The position numbers were made by a program, and so were the translations under genes. A stretch of DNA of 6,890 bases, from NCBI GenBank assembly GCA_021163545.1, contig JAGGTU010000044.1, positions 1-6,890 on the forward strand. Direction: 5' to 3'. Shown piece by piece: positions 1 to 5,590 of this stretch. This stretch comes from a bacterium. GTDB lineage: Bacteria; Patescibacteriota; Minisyncoccia; Minisyncoccales; PEYH01. Under the pieces are notes generated by a model. It did not search any database. It had not been told where the DNA came from and saw nothing but the letters and a program-made list of their open reading frames with translations. Position 1 is the first letter of the stretch. The number at the start of each line of letters is the position of its first letter.

Positions 1-57
1 AAGGAAGAAGAAGGAAAAGAAAAGAAAGTAATTGGACTTTTTCATTTAACTTGTTAA
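1..57 (+). CDS. Possible C-terminal tail of an upstream gene (partial)
   Basis: The first bases are purine-rich and open in two plus frames: frame 1 reads a charged tail ending in VIGLFHLTC with TAA at 55-57, and frame 2 reads a Lys/Arg-rich tail (RKKKEKKRK) with TAA at 29-31. Either could be the end of a plus-strand gene convergent with the HD gene and sharing the hairpin at 61-108. The fragment is too short to name a family or choose the frame, and it may not be coding. Confidence 0.22.
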   Translation, partial: KEEEGKEKKVIGLFHLTC

Positions 58-60
58 ATA

Positions 61-108
61 AAAACGGCCTATTCTCTGAGAAAAAAGGTCAAGAGAATAG
101 GCCGTTTT
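61..108 (-). terminator. Rho-independent terminator of the minus-strand HD gene, possibly bidirectional
   Basis: Arms 61-77 and 92-108 (AAAACGGCCTATTCTCT and its exact reverse complement) form a perfect 17-bp stem with a 14-nt loop. Read on the minus strand, the stem ends in CCG followed by TTTTTATTTAA, a good U-tract, 48 nt after the HD gene stop. On the plus strand the right arm ends in only four T, so it could also stop a convergent upstream transcript, less efficiently. Confidence 0.85.
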
Positions 109-155
109 CCATTTGTAGTGTTTGGAACCTCGCCTTTCCTTTCGTGTCTTTGTAT

Positions 156-761
156 TCATCGTGGATCTCCAGCAAGTTCCAGATCTTGCGTCCAGAGAGT
201 GGCTAGATTTTCCTCCTTGAGGGCTGCCTTCAGAATTGCTTTTGCAGACTTTGTGTTAAGCTCAGCCAAAGCATTCTGGGCAGACTCTCTTGTTTTGTAG
301 CCTCTTTGAGCTAAGATGAGCGCATGGAGGGCAAAGTCTAAAATGTCAGCGTCTTTAACAATCTGGGCCTCTTTGCTGTCACTCTCTAGCTCCTTTGAAA
401 GATTCAAAAGATCGGTCTTTAAACTATTGGGTAATGTGGCCACCTGATCTTTTAGAGCCTGTTGGGTGGCTCTTTTTCTTTTAATATAGAGGGTGGCAAT
501 TCTATCTAGATCTCCAAGCCGGGTTTCAGGGTTATCATGAATGAGAGCCATAAGAAGGATATCACCCCACCTTTCTCTTGGAACCTTTTCAAGATATGCT
601 AGGATAAGAGCAATGTGAGCTACGCCAAAAACATGATCAGCCACGCTTTCTCGAAGTTCATCTGGTATGCCGAATCTACGCCAGCCGGACCTTTTAAGGT
701 GCGTAAGCGAGAAGATCTCCGAAAGAAAAACAAGCACTCTCCGGATAACCTCTACCTTCAT
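156..761 (-). CDS. HD-domain 5'-nucleotidase-like protein (YfbR/HDDC2 type)
   Basis: This is a 201-residue soluble protein of the HD metal-dependent phosphohydrolase superfamily. The signature residues are in place: ESVADH (metal His43), IHDNPE (His75-Asp76, Glu79), GD (Asp84) and VKDAD (Asp139 as the last ligand). The ESVADH...HD..E...GD pattern is that of the YfbR/HDDC2 group, whose studied members remove phosphate from (deoxy)nucleoside monophosphates; substrate here is inferred. I start at ATG 761 because a perfect Shine-Dalgarno lies 9 nt upstream. The frame stays open to a TTG at 842, but that codon sits inside the -35 box of the gene's own promoter. GC is about 42-53% in five sampled 60-base lines, against about 22-37% in the central genes, and this is the only gene in the window with a Shine-Dalgarno, so it may have a different history. 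It is divergent from greA. Confidence 0.85.
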   Translation of the reverse strand: MKVEVIRRVLVFLSEIFSLTHLKRSGWRRFGIPDELRESVADHVFGVAHIALILAYLEKVPRERWGDILLMALIHDNPETRLGDLDRIATLYIKRKRATQQALKDQVATLPNSLKTDLLNLSKELESDSKEAQIVKDADILDFALHALILAQRGYKTRESAQNALAELNTKSAKAILKAALKEENLATLWTQDLELAGDPR

Positions 762-765
762 CTTC

Positions 766-776
766 ATCACCTCCTT
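766..776 (-). promoter_or_regulatory. Strong Shine-Dalgarno of the HD gene
   Basis: On the minus strand this reads AAGGAGGTGAT, an 11-nt perfect complement of the canonical bacterial 16S rRNA 3' end. GGAGG lies 9 nt before ATG 761, while the in-frame ATG at 767 overlaps the site and is too close. It therefore decides the start of the HD gene. Confidence 0.85.
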
Positions 777-813
777 GGCAAGATTGTATAAAGACAGAAA
801 GAGCTTTAATGAC

Positions 814-842
814 AGATTAGGCGGATTTTTGTAATTTGTCAA
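814..842 (-). promoter_or_regulatory. Sigma70-type promoter of the HD gene
   Basis: On the minus strand a perfect -35 TTGACA (842-837) is followed by a 17-nt spacer and TAATCT (819-814), which keeps the first, second and last bases of TATAAT. Transcription would start near 807, giving a leader of about 46 nt that contains the strong Shine-Dalgarno. A weaker TACAAT at 788-783 lacks a matching -35. Confidence 0.65.
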
Positions 843-846
843 ATCC

Positions 847-874
847 TTGACATTATGCTTTAAAGAGATAAACT
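847..874 (+). promoter_or_regulatory. Sigma70-type promoter of greA
   Basis: A perfect -35 TTGACA (847-852), a 16-nt spacer and TAAACT (869-874, 4 of 6 to TATAAT) point into greA. The expected start of transcription, about 7 nt past the -10, falls near 881, only about 4 nt before the ATG at 885. The mRNA would be leaderless or nearly so, which fits the absence of a Shine-Dalgarno. Confidence 0.65.
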
Positions 875-884
875 AAATTATTGA

Positions 885-1370
885 ATGCCTACCATGGCTC
901 AAGAGAAGAAATTCTATTTAACAAAAGAGGGACTGGAAAGACTTAAAAGAGAGTTTGAGGAACTAAAAAAGAAAAAAGCACAGAAAATGGAGAAAGAAAC
1001 TCCTATGATTGCTGCTCCCCATGGGGTAGATTCAGAATATCTTACCTTTCAAGAAGATATTAGTTTTTTAGAATCGAGGATAGAAGAATTAGAAGAAATA
1101 TTAAGAAATTATCAATTAATAAAACCACCACCAAAACATAAACAGAATGTTGTTCAAATAGGGGCAACAGTGCAGGTAGAGGTAGAGGGTCAAGTAGATG
1201 AATTTACAATTGTAGGGCCGCTTGAGGCAAACCCTTTTTTGGGTAGGATAAGTCACGAGTCTCCAGTAGGGAAAGCACTTTTGAATCATAAAGTAGGAGA
1301 TGAGGTCAAGGTTCAATCTACAGTTACAACAATTTACAAAATTAAGAAAATTACATATCGAAACATTTAA
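885..1370 (+). CDS. greA: GreA/GreB-family transcription elongation factor
   Basis: Gre factors enter the RNA polymerase secondary channel and stimulate cleavage of backtracked RNA. This 161-residue protein has the expected layout: an N-terminal coiled-coil arm (about 10-75, opening FYLTKEGLERLK) and a C-terminal FKBP-like domain (about 90-161) with IGATVQV, FTIVGPLEA, ISHESPVGKAL and GDEVKV. An in-frame ATG at 894 (MAQEKKF) would give 158 residues, the length of E. coli GreA; neither start has a Shine-Dalgarno. The tip is unusual. E. coli has HGDLKENAEY with catalytic Asp41 and Glu44; here it is HGVDSEY (Asp49, Glu51), shorter, with Pro40 and Pro45 in the preceding arm. It is either a diverged cleavage factor or a channel-binding regulator. 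The gene has its own promoter and terminator. Confidence 0.9.
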   Translation: MPTMAQEKKFYLTKEGLERLKREFEELKKKKAQKMEKETPMIAAPHGVDSEYLTFQEDISFLESRIEELEEILRNYQLIKPPPKHKQNVVQIGATVQVEVEGQVDEFTIVGPLEANPFLGRISHESPVGKALLNHKVGDEVKVQSTVTTIYKIKKITYRNI

Positions 1371-1380
1371 ATGATAAAAA

Positions 1381-1409
1381 CAAAAAGAGGGCAAAAAGCC
1401 CTCTTTTTG
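1381..1409 (+). terminator. Rho-independent terminator after greA
   Basis: Arms 1381-1392 (CAAAAAGAGGGC) and 1398-1409 are exact reverse complements around an AAAAA loop, giving a GAGGGC/GCCCTC core followed by five T. It begins 10 nt after the greA stop and ends 7 nt before the next start codon. Because A5 mirrors T5, it would look similar from the other strand. Confidence 0.88.
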
Positions 1410-1416
1410 CATCTCT

Positions 1417-2724
1417 ATGATGAAGTCATTGTTAGATTTCTTTATAAATATCGGAAAATTAAAAGAAAAGCCAAGAAGAGGTTGGCTCCTTTATGGTATT
1501 CAAAACCCAGAAACAACCGCCGATCATTTGTTTAGATCTGCAATTTTAGGATGGATATTAAATAAGTCAAAAGGCTTAGACGAAGAGCAGCTTTTGAAAA
1601 CCCTGCTTTTACATGACCTTTTTGAAGTATATGTGAGTGATATGACACCTTATGATCCCTTAATCCCACAAGATTTATCAAAGAAAAGTAACTTGGAAAA
1701 AATTAAAGAGATACTTAAAAGAAAACCTCCCTTTTCCTTAAGAGAAAAGAAAAAGATAGAGGCAAAACGTTATCAGGAGGAATTAAAAGGCCTTGAGAAG
1801 CTTATTGCCAAATTACCCCAAGAGCTTAAACAAGAAATAAAAGATTTGTGGGTATCTTATCGTACAAAGAAGACAGAGGTAGGTAAATTCGCTTGGCAGG
1901 TAGGTAAGTTAGAAAGCTTTTTGCAGGCATTAGAATATTGGAAAAATGAAGACAAAATACAACTTCCTCTCTGGAGAAAATGGGTAAGAGAGGTAATTCG
2001 AGATAAAACACTTGTAAAGTTTAGAAACATTACAGAAATGTTATTATGCGGGCCAAAACCTAAAAGAAAAAGGCATCAAAGCTCTATGGACGGGCTTTTT
2101 TGGTTTTTCAAAGAAATAGGAAAACTTAAATTTATTCAAAGAAGAGGTTGGGTGTTTAGAGGTGTTAAAAATGCAGAGACCGTCTCACAACATACATTCC
2201 ATATGACAATTATGGCCTGGTTATTAGGGCAAAGAAAGGGTCTGAACACAAAAAGAGTTATTAAAATTGCCTTGGCTCACGATCTTTGTGAAGTATACGC
2301 AGGAGACCAAACCCCTTATGATCCTATTTTACTTACAAATGACAGCGCTGTATCAGACCTGTTTACAAAACCCCCACGGATATCCCAAACAAAACGTTTG
2401 GAATGGTTATTAAAGAAAAGAAATACGGAATGGCAAGCGATAGTTAAATTGACCTCTCATTTACCAAAAAACTTACAAGAAGAGATAATAAATTTATGGG
2501 TAGACTTTGAAGAAGGATTGTCTAAAGAAGGTCGGTTCGTTGCTCAGGTAGATAAAATTGCCAACCTGGTTCAGGCAATTGAGTATTTCAAAAGAGATAA
2601 AAAGTTTCCCATTATGCCTTGGTGGATTGAGATTAAAGAAAGAGTTGACGACCCTCTTCTTTTAAAATTTGTAGACGAATTGGACAGATATTTTTCAAAA
2701 GAGTTTAAATCTTTTAAAAAATGA
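1417..2724 (+). CDS. Tandem double HD-domain protein (fused HDDC2/YfbR-like repeats)
   Basis: This 435-residue protein is two HD phosphohydrolase domains joined head to tail, offset by 222 residues. Domain 1 (about 3-210) has RRGWLLYGIQNPETTADH (His37), LLLHDLFEVYVSD (His66-Asp67, Glu70, Asp75) but QVGKLES where the last metal Asp should be (Gly163). Domain 2 (about 225-430) has QRRGWVFRGVKNAETVSQH (His259), LAHDLCEVYAGD (His288-Asp289, Glu292, Asp297) and QVDKIAN (Asp379), so it looks intact. RGWv.rGv..pEt...H is the HDDC2/YfbR style, suggesting nucleoside monophosphatase activity; the substrate is inferred. Domain 1 may be structural or regulatory. A basic linker (212-223) joins them, and Met224 lines up with the first start, as expected from fusion of duplicated genes. 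The start (ATG 1417 or 1420) has no Shine-Dalgarno and lies just past a terminator. DUF72 and polX follow in the same direction. Confidence 0.85.
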   Translation: MMKSLLDFFINIGKLKEKPRRGWLLYGIQNPETTADHLFRSAILGWILNKSKGLDEEQLLKTLLLHDLFEVYVSDMTPYDPLIPQDLSKKSNLEKIKEILKRKPPFSLREKKKIEAKRYQEELKGLEKLIAKLPQELKQEIKDLWVSYRTKKTEVGKFAWQVGKLESFLQALEYWKNEDKIQLPLWRKWVREVIRDKTLVKFRNITEMLLCGPKPKRKRHQSSMDGLFWFFKEIGKLKFIQRRGWVFRGVKNAETVSQHTFHMTIMAWLLGQRKGLNTKRVIKIALAHDLCEVYAGDQTPYDPILLTNDSAVSDLFTKPPRISQTKRLEWLLKKRNTEWQAIVKLTSHLPKNLQEEIINLWVDFEEGLSKEGRFVAQVDKIANLVQAIEYFKRDKKFPIMPWWIEIKERVDDPLLLKFVDELDRYFSKEFKSFKK

Positions 2725-2733
2725 TTCTGTGTG

Positions 2734-3504
2734 ATGGTCTCTCAAAAAGCAAAAATTTATATAGGAACCTCAGGGTGGGTATATTCTCATTGGATTGGAA
2801 AATTCTATCCTGAGGATTTACCCTCCAAAGACCGACTAAAATATTTTGCAAAACATTTTGATACTGCAGAAGTTAACTATTCTTTTTACCATCTTCCGCG
2901 ATCTACAACTTTTTTAAAATGGTATCAAGAAACTCCCAAAGAGTTTCTTTTTTCTGTTAAAGCGTCAAGATTTATTACCCATATAAAAAGGTTAAAAGAC
3001 GTAAAAGATCCCTGGGAGCAGTTTTTTGAAAATGCCGAAAATTTAAAAGAAAAGTTAGGACCAATACTTTTTCAATTTCCACCATCTTTTAAAGCTGACA
3101 AAGAAAATGTTCGAAGACTAAAAGATTTTCTAAAACTTCTCTCTAACTATTCACTACCCACTATTCACTATAAACTGAGATGCGCTTTTGAATTTCGACA
3201 TAAAACTTGGTTGGATGAAAAAATTTATAAACTTTTGGAAAAATATAACACCGCTTGGGTAATTGCTGATTCTTCTCGCTACCCTAAAGCGGAAGTTGTA
3301 ACCTCAGATTTTGTTTATATAAGAATGCATGGTCCGGCAGAACTTTTTGCTTCTAAATATTCAGATAAGGCGTTAGAGAATTTGGCAAAAAAGATAAAAA
3401 AATGGCAAAAAGAAAAGAGAGACGTTTTTGTATACTTCAACAATGATTTTCATGGATTTGCAATTGAGAACGCCTTATTTTTAAAAAAATTGTTGAAATT
3501 ATGA
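2734..3504 (+). CDS. DUF72 / YecE-like TIM-barrel protein
   Basis: DUF72 proteins are predicted TIM barrels of unknown biochemical role, found in bacteria and archaea. Family hallmarks run in order: IYIGTSGW (9-16, counting from the GTG), HWIGKFYP (20-27), FDTAEVN (43-49), FYHLP (52-56), FSVKASRFITH (74-84), ILFQFPPSF (112-120), FEFRHKTW (153-160), YIRMHGP (196-202) and YFNNDFHGFAIENA (235-248). At about 256 residues it is full length. No signal peptide or membrane segment is visible, so it is cytosolic. The start could be GTG 2731 or ATG 2734; I took the ATG, and neither has a Shine-Dalgarno. It begins 9 nt after the double-HD gene and its stop overlaps the polX start as ATGA, so the three are very likely co-transcribed. 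Family is firm; function is unknown. Confidence 0.9.
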   Translation: MVSQKAKIYIGTSGWVYSHWIGKFYPEDLPSKDRLKYFAKHFDTAEVNYSFYHLPRSTTFLKWYQETPKEFLFSVKASRFITHIKRLKDVKDPWEQFFENAENLKEKLGPILFQFPPSFKADKENVRRLKDFLKLLSNYSLPTIHYKLRCAFEFRHKTWLDEKIYKLLEKYNTAWVIADSSRYPKAEVVTSDFVYIRMHGPAELFASKYSDKALENLAKKIKKWQKEKRDVFVYFNNDFHGFAIENALFLKKLLKL

Positions 3505-5252
3505 AATTTACCAACAATCAAGAACTGGCAAATATCTTCTATGAAATAGCATATTTTTTAGAGATGGAAGGCGTTCCTTTCAAGCCTTATGCTTACGAAA
3601 AAGCGGCTATAATTTTGGAAAATTTAGAAGAGGATATTAAAGATATTTATCAAAAAAAAGGTTTTAAAGGAGTAAAAGCAATTCCAGGTATTGGCGAGAG
3701 TATTGCTAAAAAAATCGAAGAATATTTAAAGACTGGCAAAATTAAATATTACGAAGAGTTTAAAAAGAGATACCCGGTTGATATTGAAGAACTAACCTCT
3801 GTGGAGGGAGTCGGGCCTAAGATGGTCAAAGTCCTTTATGAGAAATTAGGAATTACAAATTTAAAAGAACTAGAAGAGGCTGCCAGAGAAGGTAAAATAA
3901 GAAGTTTGCCGGGCTTTGGAGAAAAGACAGAACAAAACATTCTTCAAGGAATTCTTTTTCTCAAAAAAAGTGGCGGGAGGTTCTTGCTTGGCGAGGTTTT
4001 GCCTTTAGCGCAAGAAATTGAGAAAAGGTTGAAAAAAGTAAAAGGAGTGAAAAAAATAAGTTTGGCTGGTTCTTTGAGAAGAAGAAAAGAAACTATTGGC
4101 GATGTTGATATTTTGGTAGTGGCTACAAAACCAGAAGCAGTGATGGAAGAATTTGTAAAATTGCCGGGAATAATTAAAGTATGGGGCAAAGGAACTACAA
4201 AGTCTTCAATTAGGCTGGAGTCAGGTATAGATGTAGATTTAAGAGTAATTCCTGAAAAATCTTTTGGCTCGGCCTTACAATATTTTACTGGCTCAAAAGA
4301 ACATAACATTGCCCTAAGGAAAATTGCAATTGATTTGGGGCTGAAGCTTAATGAATACGGAATCTTCAAGGGCAACAAATTTGTGGCTGGTAAAACCGAA
4401 GAAGAGGTCTACAAGATTTTGAAAATGCAATGGATTTCTCCAGAGTTGAGAGAAAATCGAGGTGAGATAGAAGCAGCCCAAAAAGGAAAATTGCCAAGAA
4501 TTATAGAGCTTAAAGACATAAAAGGCGATCTCCACTGTCATACAAGATGGGATGGGGGAGCTAACTCTATTGAGGAAATGATAGAAATAGCACAAAAAAT
4601 GGGTTACGAATATTTAGGTATTTCAGATCATACAAAATATTTAAAAATTGAACATGGGTTAGATGAAAAACAATTAGCGGAACAAAGAAAGGAAATCGAT
4701 AGACTTAATTCAAAATTACAAGCGTTGAATTCCAACTTTAAAATATTGCAAGGGGCAGAGACCAATATTTTAAAAGATGGAAGAATTGATATTAAAGATG
4801 AATCTTTAAGGAAATTGGATTATGCGATTGCGGGAATCCACTCGCATTTTAAGATGGAAAAAAGCCAAATGACAGAGCGTATAATTAAGGCAATGAAAAA
4901 TCCTTATATTAACATCATTTCTCACCCAACAGGAAGAATCTTAAAAAGAAGAGACGAATACCAGATTGATTTTGATAAGATTTTAAGAGCTGCCAAAGAA
5001 ACAGGCACGGTGCTAGAGATTAATTCCTATCCAGAAAGGTTGGATTTAAATGATATCAATATAAAAAGAGCAAAGGAGGCAGGAGTAAAACTGATAATTG
5101 ATACTGACGCACATCATAAAGATCAGTTGCGATATATAGAATTTGGAGTCTCGCAAGCAAGAAGAGGGTGGGCAGAAAAAAAAGATATCGTAAATTGTTG
5201 GTCGTTAAAAGAAATGTTAGAATTTTTTAATAGAAAATCAAAAAGGTCGTAG
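3501..5252 (+). CDS. polX: Family X DNA polymerase with PHP exonuclease domain (PolX)
   Basis: Bacterial PolX fills short gaps in base excision repair and carries a Mn-dependent 3'-5' exonuclease in its PHP domain. Domains here: an 8-kDa-like domain with helix-hairpin-helix motifs (IPGIGESIA at 61-69, VEGVGPKMV at 101-109, LPGFGEKTE at 136-144); the nucleotidyltransferase palm with AGS (189-191), GDVD (Asp201, Asp203), IDVDLRV (Asp246) and YFTGSKEHN (261-269); then PHP from about 340 with DLHCHT (His345, His347), SDHT (Asp376-His377), GAE (Glu420), IHSHF (His447, His449), SHPTGR (His475) and IDTDAHH (Asp536, His538). All catalytic sets are complete. Its 583 residues match the usual bacterial PolX (about 570). 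The ATG overlaps the DUF72 stop (ATGA), implying translational coupling, and there is no Shine-Dalgarno. It is probably cytosolic and last in the three-gene unit. Confidence 0.95.
   Translation: MKFTNNQELANIFYEIAYFLEMEGVPFKPYAYEKAAIILENLEEDIKDIYQKKGFKGVKAIPGIGESIAKKIEEYLKTGKIKYYEEFKKRYPVDIEELTSVEGVGPKMVKVLYEKLGITNLKELEEAAREGKIRSLPGFGEKTEQNILQGILFLKKSGGRFLLGEVLPLAQEIEKRLKKVKGVKKISLAGSLRRRKETIGDVDILVVATKPEAVMEEFVKLPGIIKVWGKGTTKSSIRLESGIDVDLRVIPEKSFGSALQYFTGSKEHNIALRKIAIDLGLKLNEYGIFKGNKFVAGKTEEEVYKILKMQWISPELRENRGEIEAAQKGKLPRIIELKDIKGDLHCHTRWDGGANSIEEMIEIAQKMGYEYLGISDHTKYLKIEHGLDEKQLAEQRKEIDRLNSKLQALNSNFKILQGAETNILKDGRIDIKDESLRKLDYAIAGIHSHFKMEKSQMTERIIKAMKNPYINIISHPTGRILKRRDEYQIDFDKILRAAKETGTVLEINSYPERLDLNDINIKRAKEAGVKLIIDTDAHHKDQLRYIEFGVSQARRGWAEKKDIVNCWSLKEMLEFFNRKSKRS
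5236..5249 (+). repeat. 14-bp repeat copy 1 (end of polX)
   Basis: AATCAAAAAGGTCG lies in the last polX codons, just before the stop and the octanucleotide array. It matches the copy at 5532-5545 at 13 of 14 bases. With that copy it brackets the array and the ferredoxin gene. Confidence 0.4.
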
Positions 5253-5253
5253 C

Positions 5254-5317
5254 TCGAAATATCGACATATCGAAATTTCGAAATATCGATATATCAAAAT
5301 ATCGACATTTCAAAACA
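5254..5317 (+). repeat. Octanucleotide tandem repeat, 8 units, consensus TCGAAATA
   Basis: Eight head-to-tail 8-bp units without a phase break, each starting TC and most starting TCGA, fill the gap between the polX stop (5250-5252) and the ferredoxin ATG (5319). Variation is mostly at positions 3, 5, 6 and 8 of the unit. Short palindromes arise within it, such as TCGAAATTTCGA (5270-5281) and ATATCGATAT (5283-5292). I see no Shine-Dalgarno, terminator stem or convincing -10/-35 pair inside. It is not a CRISPR array because there are no spacers. Confidence 0.9.
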
Positions 5318-5318
5318 T

Positions 5319-5516
5319 ATGGCGATAAAAAAAGTTAAAGTAGATCACAACCTATGTATTGGTTGTGGTAATTGTCAGGCAGTGGCCCCGAAGGCTTTTG
5401 AATTAAAAGATGGGCAATCTTATGTGAAAGAAAATTGGCGAGAAGAATCAGAAGAAAACATTAGAGCAGCAAAAGAAGGTTGCCCGGTTCAGGCAATTTC
5501 TTTGGAAGAAGATTAA
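5319..5516 (+). CDS. Single-cluster [4Fe-4S] ferredoxin
   Basis: This 65-residue soluble electron carrier has the single-cluster pattern C13-x2-C16-x2-C19 (CIGCGNC) with the fourth ligand in GCPVQAI (Cys55-Pro56). No second cluster motif exists, so it belongs with monocluster ferredoxins such as those of Thermotoga and thermophilic Bacillus rather than the 2[4Fe-4S] clostridial kind. Its acidic C-terminal end (SLEED) and small size are typical. It likely passes electrons between fermentative oxidoreductases in the cytosol; no partner enzyme is in the window. The ATG follows directly on the octanucleotide array and has no Shine-Dalgarno. No terminator separates it from polX or from the next gene. 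Its link to polX is positional only. Confidence 0.93.
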   Translation: MAIKKVKVDHNLCIGCGNCQAVAPKAFELKDGQSYVKENWREESEENIRAAKEGCPVQAISLEED

Positions 5517-5531
5517 AAATGAGTTATTATA

Positions 5532-5559
5532 AATTAAAAAGGTCGAATTAAAAAGGTTG
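5532..5559 (+). repeat. Tandem 14-bp repeat, two copies
   Basis: AATTAAAAAGGTCG (5532-5545) is followed at once by AATTAAAAAGGTTG (5546-5559), differing at one base. A third, 13/14 identical copy is at 5236-5249, before the ferredoxin cassette. The role is unknown; it lies just upstream of the putative promoter of the secreted-protein gene. Confidence 0.55.
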
Positions 5560-5569
5560 CATAAAATCC

Positions 5570-5578
5570 TGTTAAAAT
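5570..5578 (+). promoter_or_regulatory. Putative extended -10 promoter of the secreted-protein gene
   Basis: TGTTAAAAT fits the extended -10 form TGnTAtAaT (hexamer TAAAAT at 5573-5578). No convincing -35 sits 16-18 nt upstream. Expected initiation near 5585 is about 6 nt before ATG 5591, so the mRNA would again be nearly leaderless. A second TAAAAT occurs at 5562-5567. Confidence 0.45.
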
Positions 5579-5590
5579 AAGACCAAAAAT

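Noticed and set aside
118..300. Short plus-strand reading frame opposite the HD gene's C-terminus
   Set aside because: It is antisense to a clear HD-domain gene, has no start signals and its translation shows no recognisable domain.
762..842. N-terminal extension of the minus-strand HD protein to a TTG at 842
   Set aside because: The TTG is part of the -35 box TTGACA, so the transcript would not include it; a perfect Shine-Dalgarno supports ATG 761, and the extension has no family similarity.
1116..1412. Minus-strand reading frame over greA and its terminator
   Set aside because: It crosses the terminator hairpin, is Cys/Phe/Leu-rich as expected for the complement of a lysine-rich gene, and lacks start signals.
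1417..2724. Two separate HD genes caused by a missed stop or frameshift
   Set aside because: The frame is continuous with no stop between the domains, and the internal ATG at 2086 has no ribosome-binding signal; a true fusion is the simplest reading.
3944..4595. Two overlapping minus-strand reading frames inside polX
   Set aside because: They lie opposite the catalytic and linker parts of a complete polymerase gene and show no domain or ribosome-binding signal.
5254..5317. CRISPR array or intrinsic terminator
   Set aside because: Repeats are 8 bp with no spacers, and the palindromes are too short and AT-rich to form a terminator stem with a U-tract.
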